Below are positions 12,060 through 24,535 of a stretch of 64,000 nucleotides of DNA, piece after piece. The notes below the pieces were generated by a model that did no database searches, was not told where the DNA came from, and saw only the letters and a program-made list of their open reading frames with translations. Location: the NCBI GenBank assembly GCA_958299035.1, contig CATQJL010000112.1:82850636-82914635 (forward strand). The letters are read 5' to 3'. The translations under genes were made by a program, and so were the position numbers. Numbering within the stretch: position 1 is the stretch's first letter; each line of letters opens with the position of its first letter. This DNA is from Cylicocyclus nassatus (Eukaryota > Nematoda > Chromadorea > Rhabditida > Strongylidae).

Positions 12060-12870
12060 AGGGTCCAGCAACGACTTGGTCTAAGGTTTCTGAAAACGAA
12101 GCCTCCCCTGACTTTCGGAAGTTTCAAGAGTCTCCTTGACCTACCGACCCGACCTAGGAGAATATGAAAACAAGAAAGAGTTACTGGTCTGAATAAAAAA
12201 CCTAAGATAAGAGTGAAATCCAAAGTGGAACTGATTACTACGCATGCATAAAAGTTTGGCATTGGAGCGCGATATCTAACAAAGCGATTTATGAAGTAAT
12301 TAGGCAAAAAACAAAGGAAAGGCGATGACATGAAAACGACTTCATGCTCAGGGATAGATTTTTGACCGGGGAATCCGTTCATGATAAAAAAAATTCAAAA
12401 CTTATGTGGGCTTACAAAAATTTACGTTCCGATCTCAGATCATCTGATGCCCTTCTGAAAACGGATTAACTTTGGGAAAGGTATTACTTCACATAAGCTG
12501 TCAGAACTTTTTACATATTCCTTCGTTAATAATATTCTACGCCTACAGTCCAATTGGTAACGTATGCTTGTTGTCAATTTTGATTTTGCTCTCAAATCGC
12601 TTTTAGCAAGTCATGATGGAGCCATCCATCATGTAATGACTTTTTTCAAATCTTGTGCTTGAACGAGTGGTTGCTTCTGGCAGCACAGAAAATGTGCTGA
12701 ATTGTCTTGCACACTGTATGTGCAATTTCCTCCACACACATTTCGCTAGTAATGCATGTACACAATTTTTTCTCGAGGCTCCGCCCCGGACTGCGTAGAA
12801 ACGATATCCCCTTTGCTATTTGTCCCAAAATCAAAGTTCAGCTTGCTTTCATTCGATCTGTGCCGGACCC
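12060..12870. repeat. CGGCAC-ended foldback element, copy 2 (degenerate)
   Basis: Left end AGGGTCCAGCAACGACTTGG, right end ATCTGTGCCGGACCC. Internal blocks CATTGGAGCGCGATATCTA and the right end GAAACGATATCCCC match the 51.36-52.24 kb element, so this is the same family. The overlapping long ORFs (115-191 codons) are repeat by-products. Confidence 0.5.
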
Positions 12871-14108
12871 CGGATGTAACCCAGGCTTGGAAAACATGCT
12901 GATAAGAACAGTGTTAGTAAAAAACCTCAGAAGCTGTAGAGTGCAACATGAAGCAATTAAATTGACCGCTAATCAGTGCAAATTCGGAAACAAATCAAGC
13001 TCATTGCGCATGACTGGCTGCTACTGCGCGGTTATAAAAAAAGGAAGGGAAGTGAGATACGTTAAACCTGCAAAAAAGTCATTCAGTCTTCTTTTTTTAA
13101 AGCTTTCTTCTGAAAGAAGAACTACATGTACTAATAGTGTCAGAATTTTGTGTGGTAAACTTTGTAATATTTTGATGTGCGAACAAAAAAAAAACTCTTG
13201 CTCAAGCAAAGTAAAACTATTACAGAAATATTTGAGTTATCACATACAAGCGCAATCACTTTGTCATTTCTTTCTTTCCTAGATTTTCTTTTGATTCTCC
13301 CCTATCACATCTCCCATCCTTGCATCCCTCTCTTTTCCACCCCTTTCATTCTTCCTGTGCTTGCGGTCATCAAACTTGACGCACACGGATTCTAATGGCT
13401 CTTCCTAATCAACAGAAAAAAGATCTAAAAAGTGGTGGGTGAGGTAAAAGTAAAATTCCGCTTAAGTTAGCGAATGTTCATACTTTGCTTGCATTCTGCG
13501 CAAATTGTCGCTTCCCCCCCCCCCCTCCTCCCTTCCTCGACCCCGCCACAAAATTGTAATGGGATTTTTCCAGCAATGTTTCACCATTGGTTACGGTATT
13601 TCTGCTTAGGCAGTAAGGCATCAGAGAAAAAAAAACATCATCAGTCGCTACAGTAAAACAGACACATAAGTACTAGGAAAGGTCAGAATTTTTCGGTTAA
13701 GAACAAAAAATTTCTCACATACTAAGGGAACAAAAATTTACCGACTTGACGGAAGAGACGAAAAAATTTTTTAGATGAACAAGCTTACCATCTATTCACC
13801 CTTCCAGAATTTTTAGGCATCGATTTTTATAGATTGTTGTAACTATTTGATGTCGGAATAATATTAACATAGCTAGTTCAATACCCAAGGTTTGGGATTT
13901 ATTGGAGAGATTCAAAAGCAAACATGAAAAATGTATACAGTATTTTACGATAACCTTTTAATCGCATTCGGATTGGAAAAGGTCGTTACTCCCTTCAAAG
14001 GAGAAAGGTATTTCAATTATAATGATGGTTACTAACAGCGTTTGCATACCGTTTGAGTTTAAAGTTATTAAAATACTCGAAAGACGTATGTGGAACAAGC
14101 TATGACCA
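12871..14108. other. Gene-free AT-rich stretch
   Basis: Poly-C run near 13514, poly-A runs and pyrimidine-rich sequence at about 13260-13340. No exon, domain or clear repeat seen. Confidence 0.5.
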
Positions 14109-15092
14109 GTGGCCGTATTCATCAACGAACCCCGAGGGTTAAACTAACCCTGGAGGGTTAGTTTAACCCTGGAAAGCGTTTAATCCGTATTCATGAAAAC
14201 AGGGTATGCTTAACCCTGAGGGTTAAATCTAACCTTGAGGGTTAATTCTACCCCGAAAGCGACTAACCCGTATTCATCAACGAACCGTGAGGGTTAAACT
14301 GACCCTGGAGGGTTAAACTTACGTGATTCATCAGGGTTAATTTAACCCTAGCTCAGAGCAAGGTTAACTCTATCCTAACACTTCATACAAACATTTACTC
14401 GCATCTAATAGTTTATGGGAAACGATCAACGAGTATTGTAATATTTAGTACTGGTTGTTGTTATGGTATTTAGTTTCCTTCGTTTTATGTTCATATTCGA
14501 AGTACATGAAACACTGACTTCGCGAGAAAAAGAATTCTAGCTTTGGTGACAAGTGAATGCGACGAGGAAAATGGTATTCCACTCTGACAAGTGCCAAAAC
14601 AGAAGAACCCCTTTATAATAACATGCATTGACCCCTAAAAGAGTAGCACAAGCCCGGTATAAAACGAACTGCGCGAAAGTAGAACTTACACTGCACAATT
14701 GCACACATGAAAATAAACTCACGTTGTAAGATTGGATGCTGCACAAGTATGTTAGAGATGTATTATAAAAACTAGTGTTAGAAGCTTATTCGTTGACTAT
14801 ACTTCTATAACAGTGAAAGAATAGAAGTATAAAGTGAATTCAGCCCGTACTTAGGCATTCTGTGATGTGAGTTTGCACAGCGCACGCGTAACTGACGTCC
14901 TTAACCCTCCAGGGTTAGTTTAACCCTCAGGGTTGATGAATACGGCCACAGGTTCGTTGATCGATACGGGTAGATCGCGTTCCGTGGTAAACCCTAGCCT
15001 ATGGTTGATGAATACGGCCAATGAACCCTGAGGGTTAAACTAACCCTGGAGGGTAAGCTTAACCCTCAGGGTTCGTTGATGAATACGGCCAC
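14109..15092. repeat. Foldback element built of GGGTTAAAC/GTTTAACCC modules
   Basis: Left end GTGGCCGTATTCATCAACGA and right end TCGTTGATGAATACGGCCAC are inverted repeats. Both arms contain multiple modules of CCCTGAGGGTTAA and CCCTGGAGGGTTA, themselves short palindromes, with further GAATACGGCCA ends inside at about 14935-15020, suggesting nested or tandem copies. About 500 bp of unrelated sequence lies between the arms. No transposase seen. Confidence 0.5.
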
Positions 15093-15589
15093 AGGTGAAG
15101 CAACATCGAATGCGTGGGTGAGAGAGAAAATGCTTATAAAAGTAAGCCATTGAGTGAAATGAGGCGTGGAATTAGATGTGTCTGCTCTCACACGTAACGA
15201 AGGACGGGTGAAATTGCGCTTTCTAGAAAAAACAAACAAAAGGACAGCAAGGGTGCGGACACCGAGGTCAATGGCATGTACGGTATTCGGTCGAACTCAT
15301 TAAATTGTCATTGGCTTTGACCTTTGTGATTTATATGGGAATTTCTTCCTTGCAAGTTATGATCGAATGAGGAAAAATGGTAGTGAGACAACGCGACAAG
15401 ATTTTTCTCATACCCGCATTTCTCATGGGGACTGTAATGCCACATGTGACACCAGTGTAGAGAGAACTAGCTGGCAAACCTGGATCCGCTTGGCTTCGTC
15501 CATAATATATTCGTAATCAGCATGCTCACTTACCTCCTATACCAACTCTCAGCCCCGTAGCTCAAACTTTGTAAAAAAAATTGATGGAA
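15093..15589. other. Unassigned stretch
   Basis: No recognisable coding exon or repeat. Confidence 0.5.
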
Positions 15590-15770
15590 TCATATCGATC
15601 GATAACGGGAGTGGCCTACGACACGCTCCCCGCCTCGAAATGTATGTGTGCCTAGTTTGGTCCAAATCGGTTCAGGAATAAAAGTTTCTATGCCGCACAT
15701 ACTGCATACATACAGACAGAGAAACAGACAGACAGACAAGCAGACATTCAGCTTTATATATTGTCGAGTC
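15590..15770 (+). repeat. GACAGACA-tailed interspersed repeat, copy 1
   Basis: Shares CGATCGATA, GGTCCAAATCGGTTC and the tail ACAGACAGACAGACAAGCAG then CATTCAGCTTTATATAT with copies at 53.84-54.06 kb (inverted) and 58.60-58.86 kb. Confidence 0.5.
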
Positions 15771-16442
15771 ATTCGTAACTGAATATGTGAGCATGCACAC
15801 AAAGTTTTTTAACGGACGGCACCCCTAACATTAACTTCTCAATCAAACCTTTTCTAGTGTAACAAACTGTAAAAGTGTATACTACTAACTAATTGATATC
15901 CTTTCAAACCAAAAGAGGCAAAGAAACAAGGCAAAATCGCTGAAATGAGCAGGTTCCAATCTTCTAAGTTCGTCAAATGGCGCGTATGGTGTGCAATACG
16001 CATATTAAGTTACAAATGACACGAGGATAAGACGATGTGAGAAAAATGGACAGAAGTTATTGGAAGTGAAGCACTTGGCACAGTATAGATCTGAACTAAT
16101 AGTTTCGAATTAAGACTTGATAAAGAGTAAGAGCATTGATGTAACGGGTGAATAATTCGAGGTAAAGCAATTTACCCGTTGGGTTAGCAGCATGAGCAGC
16201 ATTACTTCGACAATCCTCTCCCTAATGTCAGCTAATTCAGCAACATAAATTGTTTTTCAAGAATAGCTTCATGTAAAACCCAATGCTAGTTATGAATAGC
16301 ACCAAAATCATTCATATTTATGAGAAAACCACCAAGGCCAGCTCATAGAACTCTATATATGGCATAGGCAGGCATAATGGGAAAGGGGAAGCAGATTAGT
16401 GAGACAAAGCATGTCCGAATTGTCAGATGAATGAGATGCCCT
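15771..16442. other. Unassigned AT-rich stretch
   Basis: Nothing supported here. Confidence 0.5.
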
Positions 16443-16649
16443 AAGGCCCCGGTCAGACTTCACGCGACTTAATCGTCGCGATCTAATCGCCAAGATTTCC
16501 ATTCATTTTCATTTCACATTCAAAAATTTCGGTCTGGAAAAGTATCACAACCGAATGCAAGTTGCTCGGCATGGAATGATGCTGTAACAGTTGTCTCGTC
16601 GCGATTCAGTCGCGACGATCAAATCGCGTGAAGTCTGCCCGGGGCCTAA
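16443..16649. repeat. MITE (TTCACGCG family), copy 4, divergent
   Basis: Left AAGGCCCCGGTCAGACTTCA, right TGAAGTCTGCCCGGGGCCT. Inner arms carry CGCGACTTAATCGTCGCGAT and the inverse. Shorter and more diverged than copies 1-3. Confidence 0.5.
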
Positions 16650-17465
16650 AGCGTTTTTGATAAATCGCAAAAAATCAGTAGTCTATTTGCCATATCCTCA
16701 CATTTTTAAATGGGATTAAAAATGTCGCTCGTAGATTGCCAAATTTACGGCAGGACTTCACTACCGGACAATCCTGGGCGGGATTTGCTAAAAAAGGCGG
16801 TGCTGCCCGCTTATCTTTGAATAATCACTGAATGTATAGATGTATACATACATCTATACATGCATGGAGCCGTATATAAAAATGCATTAAACGTCTCGTT
16901 TTGAATGCGAAGCATAGAAGGAGCTGAATACATTAGTCACCGAATGCAGCAAAACTGATTGGAAATCATTTTTATTTGTTGGAAGTATGTTTGAGGGCCT
17001 TAATGATAAGGCCTGGTGGTCCAACTAGTCATAAGGACCATGCTCGTGAATTTCCAGGAATCACTACCCGCACCCTTCATCAGGCACTTTTTTCACAGAC
17101 TCCAAGCAAACTATATATGCTCTAAAAGCGAAGGACAAGTTGTTTTTTAAAACATTTTCCTTGCTGACGTTATTGTTCATCTACAGAAATTATGAAGTTC
17201 TTTTTTGTGAATTCGTAAATACTCAAAAATTGTCTAACTCTTTCCGAAACGAATGTTCTCGCATGCACATCTTCTATGGTAATTTCAAAAATAGGCAGGG
17301 TGATGTAAAAAAGGGGAAAGGAAATGTAAAAAAATACAAGGTGCTGGTCAGAAATATAACTGTGTGCTAATCCAACAGCACATCGGTTCACATTTCAGAA
17401 AAAAGACAACCAGTGATGGCAAGTAATTGAAAATTATAAACTTTGACTTGAAAAAATGACGAGAG
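16650..17465. other. Unassigned stretch upstream of the transposase relic
   Basis: Contains a small ATGTATACATACAT-type palindromic run at about 16837-16865. May include the 5' part of the decayed transposon, but no terminal repeat could be paired. Confidence 0.5.
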
Positions 17466-18005
17466 AACACCATGGCTCCCCCCTCCTGGTCGACATTTTA
17501 TAATTTCTTTACCAATGAAATACCCTTCACCCTGGAGGAGTCATTCTCACCTTATCGCACCTATGCTGCCACGCATGTGGATAGCATCCTGAAGGAAGGA
17601 GTCGTTGGCCTGGACCAAGACCCGTTGCCGGGAGCGACTAGTGCTACCAGCAGGATAGCGCATCTGCGCAAAAAGCGAATGTTGTTCAAGCACGGCTCTA
17701 AAACAACGTTAAGGACTTCATCACTCCTGCGGAATGGCTTCCGTATGGATCTGAATACCCTCGACTACAGCGTGTGATTAGTTTGTTAGGCCAAAGTCTG
17801 CGCTCACTCACGCAAGACTGTGTTGCCCTTTAGAGTTGTTTCATACTGCAGTCGCTGCAGCAACGGTACTATGAAACAACCCTTAGAGTACGTGCTCTTT
17901 AGAACGTGGGAAGTCGACGTAGAGCATCTCCGTGCCACCATGAACAGCGCTCCCAAGCGTTTCCGAACTTGGGTTCGCGTCAAAGGGGGAAACTTCGAAT
18001 TGTAA
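17466..18005 (+). pseudogene. Decayed mariner/Tc1-type transposase (C-terminal half)
   Basis: The reading frame changes several times, but pieces in order match the C-terminal half of IS630/Tc1/mariner transposases. They are VDSILKEGVV; YQQDSASAQKANVVQARL (equivalent of QQDSAPAH with the second catalytic Asp), then an in-frame stop; NVKDFITPAEWLPY; DLNTLDYSV (equivalent of SPDLNPLDYSVW with the third acidic residue), a stop, then KVCAHSRKTV; and LRATMNSAPKRFRTW followed by VKGGNFEL. At least two frameshifts and two stops make it non-functional. The N-terminal DNA-binding region and the terminal inverted repeats are not recognised. Confidence 0.5.
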
Positions 18006-19241
18006 AGTCAATTTTCTGCAGCAAACAGTTGAGTAAGTAGCAATTATTAATTTCATGTAACCATCTTGCTTAGCTTCGTTGTTACGATAAAAAATACCGT
18101 GTTTAAGAGCTTTCTCCCAAGCCTCTAGATCAGAAAGATTTAGCAGAAAAGTGCAGTCCTTCTGTAGAGCAGGAAATTCCAAATTTTATACTGTGTCTTA
18201 TATTCACTGTTGAAGTTATTGCATTGTTATTCTTCATGAGAAGTTGTGCAGGACAGATTGTGTTAACAATAAGATGAGAGGATCCGTGAACATTTCGAAC
18301 AAACACCTGGTTTGAAGACAAAAGAGCATGTAAATTATCGCAAAATTATTTTTTCTCTTTTTTTGCAGAAATAATAGCATTTGAGTCTTACAAGGTACTA
18401 GTCGAATCTCAGGTCTTTTTCATGGATCTGTAAAGGAAAATTGATATTATTTGTGTCAGAAGCAACTAAACTGAAGATGGCCTCGTTCGAAAACCTCTCT
18501 GAACTCACGTTATCCTCTCTGTTTAGCAGAGACTAGCTGAGAATAAATTATAAGATTAAAGTTCTAGCTGCATTTATATGCAAGCAACTGCATGTCATGC
18601 GCATTTCTTTGAGCTATAAGTCAAGTTGCGGAATAACAATTGCTATTCGAAGAAATGATGTAGCCGTTATGAGCACCCGATCGCGATGAACACTCGACTT
18701 GGTACATCGCAGCATGCTTAATGTGCAGCCGTGGATAGTTAACCGATATAGTTTTGCTCGTAAAAATCAAACTTTGGAAAAAACTTCGAAAATGAAATCA
18801 AGTCGAGTTGGCCAGAACTCGTTCAGAACTTTCAAAAGTTTTCAGAGTCTTAAAGTCGAAAAAGCCCAAGTTGGGCTCTTTTTTGTAGTCGACAAGGTGT
18901 TGGTCGGATAGTTCACTTATGTGTTTTTTTCGATTTTTCAGACTCTGAAGAAGGCAAGTTTGCCGAAACTTCGTATATTGTTGGATAAACTCTGTACCAA
19001 TCTTGAAGGCTGCTAAAGAAGTCGACCAGAGGATTCAGAAAATTGGCCTACAGTGTAAAATTCTGTGTAAGTGTATGAAAATATCTGACAAGGGAAAATT
19101 GCTTGGTCAAAGTGGCGATTTGGAAGATGATCTATATCAGCTAGTGCATGATCTCAACTATACCTTCTATATCCACCAAGCGCTTCAAAGTTATGAGCTT
19201 TTCTTATGCCAAATTTTCGTGCATTTTAATAAAGGAAGCTA
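18006..19241. other. Gene-free stretch with a retroelement-like 3' hairpin
   Basis: At 18941-18975 it contains CTGAAGAAGGC, a short loop, then GCCGAAAC, a hairpin motif often seen near the 3' ends of non-LTR and Penelope-like elements. A related hairpin recurs in the 56.2 kb tandem array. No ORF of note. Confidence 0.5.
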
Positions 19242-19693
19242 CTAACTTAGCTAGGCCTTTCGGCAAGGTAGATATGTATTCCGAGATAACTTCAACCATG
19301 ATTCCAAATATGCTATTCCTATCTGCCGCGCGCCATCCAAAAGCGAGTTATGGGCTTTTTTCTGAGCAAATGTGGCATACTGCCAAACGTGGGAAGAGTG
19401 CTTGTAGATAGAAATGTGCAAGAAAAAGGTGCTGAGTTATCTAAATAACACAAATCAGTCATTTCTCACTAGAAGAAAGCTTACCGCAAGTATATTGGCA
19501 CTCAGACAATGATGTCGTGATGCCAGTAAGTCGATGTGCTTGTCAATTTTACGTAGGAAAAAAGCCCATAACTCGCTTCGGAATGGTGCGCGGCAGCTAG
19601 GAATAGCATATTTGGAATGGGCGTTTGAAGCTGATTCAGAATATTTATGTCCGTTGCCGAAAGGCCAAGCTAAATTAAAGCAAGCTAAGTTAG
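19242..19693. repeat. Foldback element with CTAACTTAGC ends
   Basis: CTAACTTAGCTAGGCCTTTCGG on the left is mirrored by CCGAAAGGCC...CTAAGTTAG on the right. Inner arms share AAATATGCTATTCCTA, TGCCGCGCGCCAT and AGCGAGTTATGGGCTTTTTT with their inverses. Non-coding. Confidence 0.5.
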
Positions 19694-21795
19694 GTATCTT
19701 TCCTTGTAATTTGCAAGCTATCCTCAAACAAAAGCATGCAGGTTCAAGCAAACTACCTAATAAGTGTTGTAGGTCTAATTTGATTAGAACCGGACGTTTT
19801 CGAGTGTTGTCCAATCATTTTTTTCCTCAGGTTCTCATTTTTCTTCTAGACCGCACGTCCATTATAAATAAAGGAAGCCCATTACTTTCTCTAAAAAAGG
19901 CTTTTGCAGGCATGAAAAATAAAAAGTATATCCAAGATCAGCGTTTCTCACCACTTCAACCAAGCGGCCTTCCTTTGTAACCAGCAAGTTTGATTGTGTA
20001 ACTTCCTCACTAAAATCTCGAGATATGCAAGTACGCGTGATTCTTGAAAGTCTACATAAACGATGTTTTCCAGGTGAATGTGATATTGAAAGTAAGATGA
20101 CAGTCCTAGTTTTTTGGAACGATGCCCTATAAAACGTTGTCTTCGGGAAGAAATTCAGATCCTCCTCAATCCATCTCCTCCGGACATCACCGCATTGCGG
20201 TCGCATACAAAACGCTTTAACATCTCCATTCTAACAGTTACTATACAAATCTAGTCAAGGTTTTTGCACATCGCTATAGATATCAGACTGGTTCAGCGTG
20301 TAATGTGATGTTTTTCTGCCGATATTCTCAACGAATGCAATTTCTTCAAGCATAGTCACACAACAAAAAAAAGAAGGATATGTAGCCGCTGCAAGAAGTA
20401 TGCGGGCGTAATGGGATATATGAGCAGTGGCTGAGACCAGTTGTAAGAAAGCTCGTCGACAGTTTATGAGAAAGATCTGCAATATGGTTTGCTAGTGATA
20501 GCTTCTCAGAAATCAAAGGGAAAGGAGAGAAGTATGGTCAGGAAATAGTTTTGTAAGCTAAGAGACTGCCTTTTACTTGGCAGAATTCCAATCATGATCT
20601 TTTTCGGCTAGGATAGTCAATGAAGATATTTTCAAGCAATTTTTTCTGCTGTCTGGCCTACAATGGTTGGTTTGTTGTCTGCGCTTACCACTAAATATGC
20701 AACTTGTAGAGTCTACATGCTGTGATGGAGGCACAGATTGGTAGGAAGTGCCGTTATCATGGCCATGTTCTTCACCAAGGAAACGCTCTACTATCATGAC
20801 CACTACAAAATATTCCCTTTTGCAGAGGGGAATTCATTCAAAAACAGTGCAAATATTTAAATTGTCTTGTGCACTGTTCATCTTGGCGATCACAAATGAC
20901 GACTGCGAATTAGTGTCTGAGAATCTCTTTACTCCATGCATACTCCTTGACAGTTTTTGTCCAAAGTTTAAAACATTCTTAATCGCAAGTGTAGTGAAAG
21001 GTATTTGGGTGTTTTTCTAATAGAAAGATTCTTTTCTTGGGATGCCAGCTTTGCCTTGATATCGGAAAATAGAGACCACCGAAAAGCTTGGAATTTGACA
21101 TTGTATGAAACCTTACCGTCACGGGATGAAAATTTCAATGTGTTCGGGAAGAATCTTATGGTTTGTTTGCAAAATCGTGCTAAAAATGACAAAGCTCAAA
21201 ATACAATTAATCGCAATTCGCTGAATTCTTTGATAAACGTTTAGCAGCAACAATCAAATTCATGTGAGATGACTCAAAACAGCTGTTTAGCTTAAGGACT
21301 ATGTTGACCATTTTTCTCGGGTCCGTGTAGCATGTAGCACTGAATGGTGTTTTGAGTTAATGAGTGGTGAGTTCTCTTGATTAGACAGAAGGGGTGATAG
21401 TGCCTCTTGATGGTTCCAATAAACAGCGGTGAGTCCTCGTGCGTTCTCTCATCCAGACTCAGATCTGAACACAGTAAGACGGACTCGATATAAACTTGCT
21501 GAGCTATCCTATACTTGATTTCTGTAGTGAATACTTTACCTGCTGGTCGAAATAACTCAATAAATTGTTCACTCTCATCGTCACTGCACAGCAGAGAACT
21601 AAGATGTTGATCTCGAGTTGTGCCGAAATTTACAGCTGCATAAGCAACACATTAGGTTTGGCGCAAATCTTGCGCAATTCAAATAAAACTCGATAACTTG
21701 TCAAATATTGAAATCAAACTATTGTTTAGTATCCCAAAGTAGAAGAAGGTTGCTTTCCGTCACGGATATGCAACCGTAATATTCTATACATTAGC
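19694..21795. other. Gene-free stretch
   Basis: Several ORFs of 75-148 codons overlap on both strands, without domains or splice context. Nothing supported. Confidence 0.5.
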
Positions 21796-22346
21796 ACAAA
21801 GAACGGAGCTTTCAAAAATGGCGTTGAAAAATTTTGTGATTTTGCTTTTGCTGCTATAAAACCGCGGAGGACCGCCATCTAGCCCAAAAAGTCTGCGAAA
21901 ATTTTATACATGTAGAAGTCCATATGTCGCTTTGGCTTGTTTCAAACTCGTATGGAAATGCAAAAACAAAAAATTTATGAAAAGTATCACTTCACAGGGT
22001 AAAATTCGGAATGCTGCAGTTTTTCTACAGAAATCAGTACAAAATTGAAAATAGACATCGCTCCTATTTAAAACACTGTGAAGTTTTCTAGAGCATCGGA
22101 GAGCATAAAAAAAGTGTTTTCGCCGAAAAAGTGCAGTAATGAGGTGGTTTTCTTTGTAACAAAATAACATTTTTTTAATAAGATTTTCGTTACCATAAAA
22201 GAAGCCCGCCAAGTAAACAAGTAACCTATGGACTTCTGCGCTCTTAATTTCTATATATTTGTTAGGTCAACAAGTGGTCCTGATTATCTGACATCAATGT
22301 CACAATTGTAGCAATACGCTATTTTTGAAAGCTCCGTTCTTTTTGG
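21796..22346. repeat. MITE with AAAGAACGGAGCTTTC ends
   Basis: Left ACAAAGAACGGAGCTTTCAA and right TTGAAAGCTCCGTTCTTTTT are inverted, about 550 bp apart. No transposase inside. Confidence 0.5.
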
Positions 22347-22482
22347 CTAATCGTAAGTTAGAGAATGTTAAGTCTAAACATATGTTTATGAAGCGCAAAC
22401 CTACTATTTTTAGGATAAAAAACTATGGATTTGGTGTATTTGGAGTCGTTTAATTTTGTTTGAATTATGCAAGAAATCTCGC

Positions 22483-23318
22483 GCCAACCTAATGTAATAG
22501 GCTGAAAACTAAGTTTTGCAACTGGTTTCATAACTTCACTCTCTTTGAATATGGCGCACTCAAACTTTGGCATCATGTAGAAGGCAATGTGAGCTACAAG
22601 AGGGCACAAATTGTTTAAATTTTGAGCACAGAATAGAAAAGTTCCAGGCGTTTTTCGAAAACCAGTGAAATTTGAGAATTTTTGGGGGTTCAAGCTAAAA
22701 TAAAGCCTTTGGCAGCCTAGACCATGCGCAGTAGTCCGAATTCGTCTATAAATTAATGCTGGAGGTTGACTCTTTTGGCGCAGTAAGAAAAAAAGAAAAT
22801 TAAGGGGCATGTCGAGATTTGGCGTCCTCACAAAATCGAACGAGTCGATGTACGCAAGAGCTGCTGAGGACGACCGTCAATGACTAAAGAGTCCGAAGCT
22901 CAAATTCCGCCGAGACTTTACATAGTAAGGTTATTTGACCTGCCAAACGCGAATATCACATTTATTTGTTGAATCAACGCCTTTTTCCTTGTTTAGGGTG
23001 AGACCCCATATCGTACACTTACAGTAATCCTACAAAAAAGCCCTTATCACGCAATCTCACCATCGTTTTCGTGATCAGCATGTCGGATAACACCCCTATG
23101 CCAAGTTTCAGCCATATCTGTCAAACTGTGAATTTTTCCCCTTCATACCATGCACCTACCGTAACCCCCATTGCGACGTCAGAAATGGGTAGGACAGCAG
23201 CTGCGCTTGTAGCTTACGTAATAACCAAAGCAGTGGCAAAATTTGAGTGCACCATGTTGAGTGAGAGGGAAGTTACGAGACCAGTTGCAAAACTTAGTTT
23301 CCAACCTAAATCTCCTTC
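22483..23318. repeat. Foldback element, mariner-like CCAACCTAAT ends
   Basis: Left arm contains CCAACCTAATGTAATAGG, AAACTAAGTTTTGCAACTGG and GCGCACTCAAAC; the right arm carries the inverse blocks (GAGTGCACC, CCAGTTGCAAAACTTAGTTT). The 157-codon ORF at 22358-22831 overlaps the left arm and is not supported as a gene. Confidence 0.5.
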
Positions 23319-23620
23319 TTTGTAACCTGTTTGATCTTTTACTGCAGTTTCAGGCAAAGTTCAGAAGGAGCCTTCGTAGCCCAAAAGCAGCAATGAAAAC
23401 CAAGCATTTTAAACATTTGTTAATCTTTATAATGTTTCGCAAAGCAGACATCACGATGGCAGAGAACATGAGAAAGCTGGATCATGCCATGCTCAAATCA
23501 ATCTCGTTTATATGCACGTGCACACTCCCACGGTCCTGCAAGCGCCGTAGTACCACCCCTAAAAAAGTCATATTTAGTTGTGACTTTTTTGTAGAAACTC
23601 TATATCTTCCTTATATACAA
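23319..23620 (+). repeat. Dispersed ~300 bp repeat (TACTGCAGTTTCAGGCAAAG)
   Basis: Matches 46300-46590 in the same orientation: TTTACTGCAGTTTCAGGCAA, GCAGACAT.ACGATG, and CTAAAAAAGTCATA.TTAGTTGTG near the end. Part of it recurs at about 55636-55700. Confidence 0.5.
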
Positions 23621-23800
23621 TACCGCTCACAGAATGTGCAAAATTTCCGTAAATATCGCAAAATTCCGAAAATCCGCGAAATTCCCGGAATTCCACGAAA
23701 CTTCGCGACGTTCCCGGAATTTCGCGGAATTCCGGGATTTTCGCAGAATTTTCGATGTTTCGCGATATCTACGGAAATTTTGCACATTAGGTGAGCGGTA
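23621..23800. repeat. Palindromic element of AATTTCGCGGAATT modules, copy 1
   Basis: TA followed by CCGCTCAC at the left and GTGAGCGG followed by TA at the right, with AATTTCCGTAAATATCGC arms folding on GCGATATCTACGGAAATT. The inside consists of short TTCCGGAATTTCGCG-like palindromes, so almost the whole element is self-complementary and open in frames on both strands. A TA target duplication would fit a Tc1/mariner MITE (inference). Copy 2 is at 35.2 kb. Confidence 0.5.
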
Positions 23801-24348
23801 TTGTACAGAGTGGAAACATCTCACGACGACGAAAACTCGTCACACTACACAACTACACATCGTCTCCCACCCTGACGCCCCCTTTCAGCGTTGCGGAGGG
23901 GGAGTTGTTGACAGTGTGAGCGCGCGAGACATCACTCTCTCGCATAGATTACGGACCGCGGGAGATCTACACGATAAACTTCCTATGGCGCAGGGGAGCG
24001 CGAAACGAGAGAGTGTTTATGAGATTGTGGATTGACCGACGGCAATGCAGAATGTGTTTTGAAATTACTGTGGCCGTGACTCATCCCATTTTGACAGTGA
24101 ACATGTCATCATCGTAACTCAACGCCGGAGATCGGCATCGCATCATTTCTGCTATGATAATCTCAGTTCACAACTACTATTCTCGTCACAAATCATAATC
24201 TCGCCAAAGAAATACTCTTCCTCCCAGCCGCTGAAAAAGATAGCCTTCAACTAATTTTTAGACAAGAAATAGTCGTCAAAGATCAAAATTTTGCGAAATC
24301 CTGACGGAAACCTCAACTCGAAGAGCAACTTAACAGCAAAATAATGCA
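23801..24348. other. Unassigned stretch, partly GC-rich
   Basis: GC-rich island at about 23865-24030. No gene supported. Confidence 0.5.
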
Positions 24349-24535
24349 GGCTCTCTCTGTGGCTCATCAGTTTTTGGAGCAAAAAATTTTGTTTTCCCCC
24401 ACAAATCTCATAAAAAGCGGACCTCGATTTCGACAGAATTTAAGCTACAGAAAATTCCTCTGCTTCCGGAGTGAAGACCCAGCACGCATCGGTTTGGTCA
24501 GCCTTGTTAGGGAAGCGATTATGTTGATTTTAACT
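24349..24535 (+). repeat. Dispersed 190 bp repeat, copy 1
   Basis: Contains GTGGCTCATCAGT, GAAGACCCAGCACGCATCGG and GGTCAGCCTTGTTAGGGAAG. The inverse lies at 45391-45582 in the spacer of the large inverted duplication. Both are open in one frame (ARIGLVSLVREAIML shared), but no family is recognised. Confidence 0.5.

Noticed and set aside
12707..13282. 191-codon ORF, one of the longest outside gaps
   Set aside because: Overlaps the end of a foldback element, has no domain or splice context, and a competing ORF lies on the other strand.
22358..22831. 157-codon ORF on the - strand
   Set aside because: Falls on one arm of a foldback repeat.
23634..24035. 133-codon ORF and its mirror ORFs
   Set aside because: Produced by the stop-free palindromic element; the same spurious peptide-like repeats occur on both strands and at 35.2 kb.
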